Virus record (IMG/VR): IMGVR_UViG_3300042884_000575
Span: 1 to 28,286 of that record
Length of the DNA stretch: 28,286 bases
Source: a virus
Strand: one strand, 5' to 3'
The notes below the pieces were generated by a model. The model did not search any database. It was not told the DNA's origin and saw only the letters and a list, made by a program, of their open reading frames with translations. The first letter of the stretch is position 1; each line of letters opens with the position of its first letter. Below, one piece after another: positions 23,761-27,847 of the stretch. A program made the translations under genes and the position numbers.

Positions 23761-24402
23761 ATGACGAACACCACCACCACCCGTGAACGCTTTGATGTGA
23801 TGCTGAATGGCGTGCCAGTTTCACACGTCAACGTACCGATGCTGGCCACCAGCGTTGTCATTGAGTCCAATGGTGCAAAGGTTGAATTTGTGCCTGCTGA
23901 TTTGCCTAGCCACATCTTGAACGCTGCGTTGTTCAAGGTGATCAGCGACAAAGTGCTGGACGCGGCTAGCGGTGCTTTGATGGCGACGATCAAGGCAAAG
24001 CTGGGTGACAATGCCCCGCCGCTTTCGGACGATCAGAAAGCAGACTTCAAAACTGCCAATGCCGCGCTGATCACCGAAACCGCCCAAATCATGCTGGACA
24101 AAGCGGTGCGGGCACTGGTTGAAGGCAGCGCATCGTTCAAAGGGACGCCGCGCGACAAGGCAGCTGCCGATCCGCTGTCCGCGCTGATTGACTGGCTTGA
24201 TGACAAGGCCCAGCGCGACCTGCTGAAAGCGCTTATCCCGACAATCGGCACGATCAAGAAAGCACCGGACCGTCTGCCGGTCATCAAGGCTTTCCTTGAG
24301 TCGGATCCGGCGAAACGTGCCAAAGTGGAGGCCATGCGTGACCGCGCTGTCGCCGCCGCGAAAGCGCTTGCGGATGAATATGCCGCGATGATGAACGCAT
24401 AA
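23761..24402 (+). CDS. Hypothetical protein, first rightward gene
   Basis: The 213-residue protein has a short Thr-rich start (MTNTTTTRERFDVML). A beta-strand-rich N-terminal part (about 10-50: VPVSHVNVPMLATSVVIE, KVEFVPADLPSHI) follows, then a long helical remainder. Helices include FKVISDKVLDAASGALMATI, DKAVRALVEGSA and a C-terminal Ala/Lys-rich helix. It has no signal, membrane segment or recognisable catalytic motif. I do not recognise the family. The start is set by the GGAGTCC leader, and the gene is followed by a clear terminator, so it is a single-gene unit. It is separated from the other rightward genes by the 820-bp control region, suggesting separate, perhaps early and strong, expression. 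Confidence 0.8.
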   Translation: MTNTTTTRERFDVMLNGVPVSHVNVPMLATSVVIESNGAKVEFVPADLPSHILNAALFKVISDKVLDAASGALMATIKAKLGDNAPPLSDDQKADFKTANAALITETAQIMLDKAVRALVEGSASFKGTPRDKAAADPLSALIDWLDDKAQRDLLKALIPTIGTIKKAPDRLPVIKAFLESDPAKRAKVEAMRDRAVAAAKALADEYAAMMNA

Positions 24403-24427
24403 CGACCAGTCCATCGCAACAACTAAG

Positions 24428-24453
24428 CCGGGGCAGCAATGCCCCGGTTTTTT
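24428..24453 (+). terminator. Intrinsic terminator
   Basis: A perfect 7-bp GC stem (CCGGGGC / GCCCCGG) with loop AGCAAT is followed by six T. It lies 26 bases after the stop of the first rightward gene and is the clearest terminator in the window. Confidence 0.88.
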
Positions 24454-24674
24454 CATTTCCAGCAGTCCGGTACGGCTGGAACCGTGCCACGCCATGCCGC
24501 ATAGGACGGCGCTAGACCGGCCACGTCGCCGCGCCGGTGTATGGTAGCGCCACGTTCGACATCGCCACCCACGGCCCGCCCACGTACGCCATGGCCCCGC
24601 CGCCACGATCCGCCCCCATGATCCGGCCCGCCGCGCGGCACCATCAGACGCAATCGCCGCCTCCAACCGATAGC

Positions 24675-24730
24675 CGCTACCCCATACCCTCCACCCCATA
24701 CCCGCTACCCCATACCAGTTCCCCCATACG
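24675..24730. repeat. Four tandem 14-bp iteron-like repeats
   Basis: Units at 24675, 24689, 24703 and 24717 read CGCTACCCCATACC, CTCCACCCCATACC, CGCTACCCCATACC and AGTTCCCCCATACG. Units 1 and 3 are identical. The constant core is CCCCATAC. A CCATAACCC follows. Contiguous short direct repeats beside palindromes and an A/T run are a common layout of initiator-binding iterons. Confidence 0.7.
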
Positions 24731-24791
24731 CCATAACCCTGGCATCCCCTGAAATCCGCAATCCAGTCGATTGACCCACCCTCACGTGGTT

Positions 24792-24827
24792 CGTATGGCT
24801 CGTTTCCATCGCGAAAGCAGCCATACG
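24792..24827. repeat. Dyad element, copy B
   Basis: CGTATGGCTCGTTTC and GAAAGCAGCCATACG arms pair at 13 of 15 positions around a 6-base loop. It is the same consensus as copies A and C, with C/G exchanged at the outer pair and retained complementarity, which suggests selection on the dyad. Confidence 0.7.
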
Positions 24828-24858
24828 CGGCCTCGGTTTGTTTTCGTTTTCTTTGAGG

Positions 24859-24878
24859 TTTTTTTTTTTTTTTTTTTT
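24859..24878. repeat. 20-nt poly-T tract
   Basis: There are twenty consecutive T on the plus strand, lying between dyads B and C and followed by AAATTAAAAG. It gives an A/T-rich, easily melted or bent segment inside a GC-rich region. Exact length is prone to sequencing error. Confidence 0.85.
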
Positions 24879-24897
24879 CCAAATTAAAAGTGAGGAC

Positions 24898-24932
24898 GGT
24901 ATGGCTCCTTTCTTCTGGAAACGAGCCATACC
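24898..24932. repeat. Dyad element, copy C
   Basis: GGTATGGCTCCTTTC and GAAACGAGCCATACC arms pair at 14 of 15 positions with a 5-base loop. It is the best-preserved copy. Its first arm equals the intact arm of copy A near the terminase gene. Confidence 0.72.
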
Positions 24933-25081
24933 AACCATGGGGGGTGGGGTCAACGTGCCAAACCGGCCAAAACAGGACATGCCAGGACCATCGCCTATGG
25001 ACTAGCGCCAATGGGGGCATTGCAATGGTATAGCGGCAATGAGGCAGCGGCTATGTCTTTGCGCCAGCTACGCCTGATATA

Positions 25082-25091
25082 CCGCTAGCGG
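25082..25091. repeat. 10-bp palindrome with TACCGC-type flanks
   Basis: CCGCTAGCGG is a perfect palindrome preceded by GATATA. Related motifs GGTATAGCGG (about 25027) and CATACCGCC (about 25110) lie nearby, in opposite orientations, suggesting a second set of binding sites. Confidence 0.4.
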
Positions 25092-25130
25092 CACCGCCTG
25101 CGTTAGGACCATACCGCCTCACCGACCCCC

Positions 25131-25159
25131 TTTACATTGGCGCGAAAATAGTGGATGAT
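25131..25159 (+). promoter_or_regulatory. Weak candidate promoter for the rightward gene cluster
   Basis: TTTACA and GATGAT are separated by 17 bases, upstream of the first gene of the cluster. The -35 matches sigma-70 consensus at five of six positions but the -10 at only four, so this is tentative. Confidence 0.25.
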
Positions 25160-25188
25160 TGTGGCATGGGCGCTTTATGTCCAGCGAC

Positions 25189-25205
25189 GCCGCCTCGTCG
25201 GCGGC
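25189..25205 (+). other. Leader hairpin
   Basis: A 6-bp stem, GCCGCC / GGCGGC, has loop TCGTC and lies 10 bases upstream of the conserved leader. There is no T-run after it. Confidence 0.45.
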
Positions 25206-25214
25206 AATTCTAAA

Positions 25215-25225
25215 TGGAGTCCAAT
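25215..25225 (+). promoter_or_regulatory. Conserved GGAGTCC ribosome-binding leader, copy 2
   Basis: TGGAGTCCAAT lies directly before the ATG at 25226. It is two bases shorter after the core than copy 1. Confidence 0.7.
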
Positions 25226-25390
25226 ATGGAACATAAGCCAGACTACGAAAAGATATACGCGGCGCGTCGCGCGATTGACAAGTTGCAAGCCTGGGAAAAG
25301 CACGAAATGCAGCCGCAGGCTTACCGCGAAACGGAAACGCTGTCCGAAATTTTGCAAGAAGCATTGACCGTAGCCAACAAACAGGAGTGA
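25226..25390 (+). CDS. Small helical hypothetical protein
   Basis: The 54-residue protein starts MEHKPDYEKIYAARRAIDKL. It is predicted to be a helical hairpin with a charged amphipathic pattern and a single Trp at residue 23, without membrane or cysteine motifs. The gene is too short to stand out by length. It is supported by the conserved GGAGTCC leader, sensible codon use and a coupled gene 8 bases downstream. Phage early regions often encode such small host-directed proteins, but no target can be suggested. Confidence 0.65.
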   Translation: MEHKPDYEKIYAARRAIDKLQAWEKHEMQPQAYRETETLSEILQEALTVANKQE

Positions 25391-25398
25391 GACTGCTG

Positions 25399-25542
25399 AT
25401 GTTTGAAGTATATACGTACTTTGGCAGAGTTCTGCGCCGTTTCCATATTGGCGACAGCGAGACGCACCACCAAGCTATGGAACAGGCGCGCATGTTTATA
25501 AAAGGCTACACCGGCAAAGCTTGGTGCAGGCTAAAATTCTGA
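25399..25542 (+). CDS. Very small basic hypothetical protein
   Basis: The 47-residue protein begins MFEVYTYFGRVLRRFHIG and continues as a beta-strand followed by a helix (HQAMEQARMFIKGY). The C-terminus is basic (KAWCRLKF). The ATG follows the stop of the previous ORF by 8 bases. The CAGGAG overlapping that stop serves as a ribosome-binding site, so the two genes are probably coupled. The beta-alpha pattern resembles small phage nucleic-acid-associated proteins, but no family is recognised. Its TGA starts the motif TGACGAAACGCC, repeated exactly at 26332-26343. Confidence 0.6.
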   Translation: MFEVYTYFGRVLRRFHIGDSETHHQAMEQARMFIKGYTGKAWCRLKF

Positions 25543-25551
25543 CGAAACGCC
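25540..25551 (+). repeat. Post-stop repeat TGACGAAACGCC, copy 1
   Basis: These 12 bases begin with the stop codon and are identical to 26332-26343. In the second copy the sequence leads into a clear hairpin; here the following pairing is weak. Confidence 0.45.
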
Positions 25552-25596
25552 TGCGGGGGCATTGATAGTCGCCAACAAGTAGGATTGAGTGCGATG

Positions 25597-25616
25597 CACG
25601 GCCTTGCGGGGCCGTG
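25597..25616 (+). other. Leader hairpin
   Basis: A 7-bp perfect stem, CACGGCC / GGCCGTG, with a 6-base loop lies about 26 bases before the next conserved leader. It has no T-run, so it is a better candidate for mRNA end protection or processing than for termination. Confidence 0.55.
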
Positions 25617-25641
25617 TTACGCTGGCAATCCCGCCATGCAA

Positions 25642-25655
25642 TAGGAGTCCAAACT
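25642..25655 (+). promoter_or_regulatory. Conserved GGAGTCC ribosome-binding leader, copy 3
   Basis: TAGGAGTCCAAACT is identical to copy 1 over 14 bases, although the two genes that follow are unrelated. Confidence 0.75.
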
Positions 25656-25844
25656 ATGAAACTGATGCAAGTAACCATCTCCGTCATCGGATCAAAACAT
25701 GAGGGCATGAACGTCGGGCGCTGTTCGCGGCTGGATGAAGTGCCAAACCTCGTTCAGCAAGCGATTGAGGCAATGAACCTCGATATGGTAGGAGAACTTC
25801 GAGAGTTCCGCGTTGAAGTATTGGCGCAACCGGAGGTGGTGTGA
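25656..25844 (+). CDS. Small hypothetical protein, first of a coupled trio
   Basis: The 62-residue protein runs MKLMQVTISVIGSKHEGMN, then a short helix (LDEVPNLVQQAIEAM), then a beta-strand (REFRVEVLAQPEVV), an alpha/beta ferredoxin-like order too short to classify. A longer open frame extends 14 codons upstream, but the conserved leader fixes the ATG at 25656. Its TGA overlaps the next ATG (TGATG), the first of two such junctions in this trio. Function is unknown. Confidence 0.7.
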   Translation: MKLMQVTISVIGSKHEGMNVGRCSRLDEVPNLVQQAIEAMNLDMVGELREFRVEVLAQPEVV

Positions 25845-26089
25845 TGCAGGTCCACCTTCTCACTATCGTCGATCAGGCCGACTTCGGCGCGCAGCTGCAC
25901 CAGTCGGTGTGGCACAAAGCCAGCGACGCAGAGGCCTTCGCGCTTCGGTTTCGCGCAGAAAAAGTTGCTGCTGAACCTGAATGGTATCAGGAATGGGATC
26001 GCTATGGCGAGGGCATCGCTTACACAATCGTGGAGTATAATGTGCAAGAAACTCGGTCAGGACGCACGGTTATATGGGAGGATTGCTGA
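25844..26089 (+). CDS. Small hypothetical protein, second of a coupled trio
   Basis: The 81-residue protein runs MQVHLLTIVDQADFGAQLH, then a helical segment (DAEAFALRFRAEKVAAE), then an acidic aromatic stretch (WYQEWDRYGEG). It ends in strands reading YTIVEYNVQETRSGRTVIW. The alternation suggests a small alpha/beta domain with an exposed acidic surface, a style seen in phage inhibitor or DNA-mimic proteins, but that is speculation. The start overlaps the previous stop and the stop overlaps the next start (TGATG both times), so the three products are made together. Confidence 0.7.
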   Translation: MQVHLLTIVDQADFGAQLHQSVWHKASDAEAFALRFRAEKVAAEPEWYQEWDRYGEGIAYTIVEYNVQETRSGRTVIWEDC

Positions 26090-26334
26090 TGTTCGGGGCA
26101 AACAACGTCGAGTCATTTGAAATGTGCTGCCAGAATATCATTCGTGATCGCAACCTACCAGCGGTCAACTATGCCGTAGGTTACGCCGAGGCCGGGATCG
26201 GGATGACCGACCCGATTGAGATAAAAGTGCAATGCTTTTACATCCTCAATAACATCCTTGGGTGGCGCGGAGATACCGCCAAGGAAACCCGGACAGAGTT
26301 GAAACGGCTTTCCAAAGGAACCAACTGGAATTGA
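26089..26334 (+). CDS. Small helical hypothetical protein, third of a coupled trio
   Basis: The 81-residue helical protein has two adjacent Cys (residues 13-14) and a third near 49. The C-terminus is basic (RTELKRLSKGTNWN). The start is the ATG in the TGATG junction, with GGGAGG 7 bases before it; an in-frame ATG five codons upstream lies inside the previous gene and is less likely. The middle segment QCFYILNNILGWRGD carries one moderately hydrophobic helix that is too short and polar for a membrane anchor. No family is recognised. Confidence 0.68.
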   Translation: MFGANNVESFEMCCQNIIRDRNLPAVNYAVGYAEAGIGMTDPIEIKVQCFYILNNILGWRGDTAKETRTELKRLSKGTNWN

Positions 26335-26354
26335 CGAAACGCCCACTAGGGCGT
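26332..26354 (+). other. Post-stop repeat copy 2 leading into a hairpin
   Basis: TGACGAAACGCC at 26332-26343 repeats 25540-25551. Within it, ACGCCC pairs with GGGCGT (26349-26354) across an ACTA loop, a 6-bp stem right after the stop codon. Confidence 0.5.
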
Positions 26355-26395
26355 CTGGGAACTTGACATGTTTCCACTGATGAGTCTGTCAAAAC

Positions 26396-26409
26396 ATGGA
26401 GTCTATACT
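26396..26409 (+). promoter_or_regulatory. Conserved GGAGTC ribosome-binding leader, copy 4
   Basis: ATGGAGTCTATACT lies before the ATG at 26410. The core keeps GGAGTC, with T in place of the final C. The segment upstream has TTGACA and TGTCAA facing each other at 26363-26390. Confidence 0.65.
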
Positions 26410-26781
26410 ATGGAAATCTATCTTGGGATTGAGAAAGCATCCGACGATTTGTTTAAAATCGGGAGAAGCATGTTTGTCGAGTCCGACTTTTCGCTTCCAG
26501 CGCACACGATATTCCTTGTCGAGCCCGATCTGAAAATGGCCAGCTGCATTGTAGATGCGTCGCCGTTCGATGAAATAGAACCGCGCTTTCTGACCGAGTT
26601 TATCGGTTCAGTGATGGCCAAAGCCACGCGGGAAATGCGGGCAAAGGCGATCATTGACGCGCTGGAGCAGACAGCCGAGAAAGACACGATGAAGGCGCTG
26701 GCGAGCGAACTCGCCGACTACGATCTGGATAATCTTTCAGAGCATCTTCGCGCCCTCGCCGACGCCATCGACGCCGCCTGA
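26410..26781 (+). CDS. Hypothetical protein
   Basis: The 123-residue protein has an N-terminal beta-rich part (MEIYLGIEKASDDLFKIGRS, then a HTIFLVEPDLKMASCIVD strand pair). A long helical C-terminal half follows (EFIGSVMAKATREMRAKAIIDALEQ, with later acidic helices ending ALADAIDAA). The longest open frame begins 14 codons earlier, but the leader places the ATG at 26410. There is no membrane segment, signal or recognised motif. The gene stands alone between two hairpins, so it forms its own cassette. Confidence 0.72.
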   Translation: MEIYLGIEKASDDLFKIGRSMFVESDFSLPAHTIFLVEPDLKMASCIVDASPFDEIEPRFLTEFIGSVMAKATREMRAKAIIDALEQTAEKDTMKALASELADYDLDNLSEHLRALADAIDAA

Positions 26782-26792
26782 CACATTGCCAG

Positions 26793-26811
26793 CAGCCCTC
26801 ACTTTGGGCTG
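26793..26811 (+). other. Leader hairpin
   Basis: CAGCCC / GGGCTG (6 bp) has a 7-base loop 11 bases after the preceding stop. The arm sequence AGCCC...GGGCT recurs in the hairpins at 27277-27319 and 27792-27810. Confidence 0.55.
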
Positions 26812-26826
26812 TTGTGCCATGTGCCA

Positions 26827-26836
26827 ATACCGGTAT
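26827..26836. repeat. Palindrome ATACCGGTAT
   Basis: A perfect 10-bp palindrome lies between the hairpin and the conserved leader. It shares the ATACC core with the control-region repeats, so it may be another site for the same protein. Confidence 0.35.
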
Positions 26837-26844
26837 GTGAAACT

Positions 26845-26857
26845 AAGGAGTCCTACC
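26845..26857 (+). promoter_or_regulatory. Conserved GGAGTCC ribosome-binding leader, copy 5
   Basis: AAGGAGTCCTACC is directly before the ATG at 26858 and has the strongest match to the anti-Shine-Dalgarno sequence of the set (AAGGAG). Confidence 0.7.
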
Positions 26858-27133
26858 ATGTCCATTATGATCCACCCAGCCATTGTCATAATCGCAGACG
26901 CCCTTTCTGTTTACAGGGCACTGCAGCAAAAAACATTCGCGCAAGCGGCGTTTGACCTCAACAAGCCAGTTGAAGAAATCTACGAGTGGGCCGACATATT
27001 CGGCCTAACCCACGAGGTTGTGCAGGGTCCAGTTAAACCGTTGCATAAACTGATTGGAAGTGGCCCACAGAAGGGCGGCAACTATCGCGCAAACGTCGTC
27101 AGCTTGAAAAGCTTTGAAGGAGCCGCAAAATGA
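26858..27133 (+). CDS. Small hypothetical protein with helix-turn-helix-like pattern
   Basis: The 91-residue protein contains DALSVYRALQQKTFAQAAFDLNKPVEEIYEWADIFG around residues 13-48. A helix, a short turn and a second helix starting after a Lys-Pro-Val pair are reminiscent of an HTH with a recognition helix. The C-terminus is basic and Gly-rich (GPQKGGNYRANVVSLKSF). A DNA-binding regulator is plausible but the fit is by eye only. The frame is open 24 codons further upstream, but the conserved leader sets this start. It ends in an ATGA overlap with a tiny membrane protein. Confidence 0.65.
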   Translation: MSIMIHPAIVIIADALSVYRALQQKTFAQAAFDLNKPVEEIYEWADIFGLTHEVVQGPVKPLHKLIGSGPQKGGNYRANVVSLKSFEGAAK

Positions 27134-27264
27134 CCCCAAGAGAGGTTGTTATCACTTTCGTATCCGGCTGCCTTTTCGGTTTGGCACTGGTCGCCGTAGG
27201 TTACATCGCAACCAAGGCTATCGCTAACGTAGCCTACGAAACCGCGAAGCCCCGCCTTGACTAG
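27130..27264 (+). CDS. Tiny single-helix membrane protein
   Basis: The 44-residue protein has one membrane-spanning segment at about residues 6-29 (VVITFVSGCLFGLALVAVGY), a Thr-Pro-Arg-Glu start and a short polar C-terminal tail (ETAKPRLD). The ATG overlaps the previous TGA (ATGA), which makes the small frame credible. One-helix proteins of this size in phages often act on membrane enzymes, exclusion or lysis timing, but nothing here identifies the target. It is the only membrane protein in the rightward cluster. Confidence 0.62.
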   Translation: MTPREVVITFVSGCLFGLALVAVGYIATKAIANVAYETAKPRLD

Positions 27265-27276
27265 CTTTCAGCGATG

Positions 27277-27319
27277 CGCAGCCCCGTTTCGGTTTAATCG
27301 CCGATAGCGTTGGGCTGCG
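27277..27319 (+). other. Long-loop leader hairpin
   Basis: CGCAGCCC pairs with GGGCTGCG (8 bp) around a 27-base loop. A second small stem (GATGC / GCATC) follows at 27324-27339, before the conserved leader. Confidence 0.5.
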
Positions 27320-27350
27320 TTACGATGCAAGCTCGCATCAGCACCTATGA

Positions 27351-27363
27351 ATGGAGTCCTATC
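27351..27363 (+). promoter_or_regulatory. Conserved GGAGTCC ribosome-binding leader, copy 6
   Basis: ATGGAGTCCTATC lies directly before the ATG at 27364. Confidence 0.7.
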
Positions 27364-27783
27364 ATGTTCGATCAACTCATCGTTGCCGCCGACGACCTTC
27401 GCGAGCGCCTGCTTCGCACAAAGGGATACGATAGCGTGGCAGTCCAATACAACCTTAAAGCAAAGGGCGACGGGCAGTACGAGTACGGTTGCTGGCTGGA
27501 GCTTCGCGATAATTTTCAGCCTGTCTACGGCAACGATAAAGTTGACGTTGGCGACTACTATATTTTCGAAAGCTCGCTGAGCTCTATGCACGAAGAGGTC
27601 GCCGCGACGCTTGCCAAGCTGCGAGGCCGTGAACAGCGCGAATTTACCTTCCTCATGAAGGGTCTAACTGCCAGCGTCGAACACCGTGACATGCTTACCA
27701 CCGCCGCAGGACGTGACTTCGCCGCCGCCCTGCTCGAGGAACGTAACAAGTTCATCCACCTTCTCACCGCCGACCAAAGCTAA
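27364..27783 (+). CDS. Hypothetical protein
   Basis: The 139-residue protein begins with a helix (MFDQLIVAADDLRERLLRTKG). A beta-rich central part follows (DSVAVQYNLKAKGDGQYEYG, then CWLELRD...YYIFESSL), and two C-terminal helices with basic and acidic patches (SSMHEEVAATLAKLRGREQR, RDFAAALLEERNKFIHLL). No family or active-site motif is recognised. An open frame extends 18 codons upstream, but the leader defines the start at 27364. The gene has hairpins on both sides, so it is a single-gene cassette. Confidence 0.75.
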   Translation: MFDQLIVAADDLRERLLRTKGYDSVAVQYNLKAKGDGQYEYGCWLELRDNFQPVYGNDKVDVGDYYIFESSLSSMHEEVAATLAKLRGREQREFTFLMKGLTASVEHRDMLTTAAGRDFAAALLEERNKFIHLLTADQS

Positions 27784-27791
27784 TCTGGTGT

Positions 27792-27810
27792 TCAGCCCCG
27801 TGTGGGCTGA
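27792..27810 (+). other. Leader hairpin
   Basis: TCAGCCC / GGGCTGA (7 bp) has a 5-base loop 8 bases after the preceding stop. Arms share AGCCC/GGGCT with the two earlier hairpins. No T-run follows. Confidence 0.58.
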
Positions 27811-27847
27811 CATCCTGACTATCAATGAAACACAGGAGGGAAGGCGA

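Larger units (their letters stand above)
24403..25225. other. Non-coding control region
   Basis: I see no credible gene here. The open frames on the minus strand are Arg/Trp/Gly- or Lys-rich shadows with no ribosome-binding site. The region holds a terminator, a GC-rich stretch without clear features (about 24460-24660), four tandem 14-bp repeats, two dyads flanking a 20-T run, and a palindrome at 25082-25091. It ends in a hairpin before the next gene. CCATAC or its complement GTATGG occurs about ten times. Origin, packaging site or regulatory hub are all possible. Confidence 0.6.

Noticed and set aside
24675-24730. CRISPR-like array
   Set aside because: The 14-bp units are contiguous with no unique spacers, and the unit is far too short for a CRISPR repeat.
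23821-25020. 399-residue minus-strand open frame across the first rightward gene and the control region
   Set aside because: It is antisense to a well-supported gene, its translation is rich in Arg, Trp and Gly with no domain, and it reads poly-Lys through the T tract.
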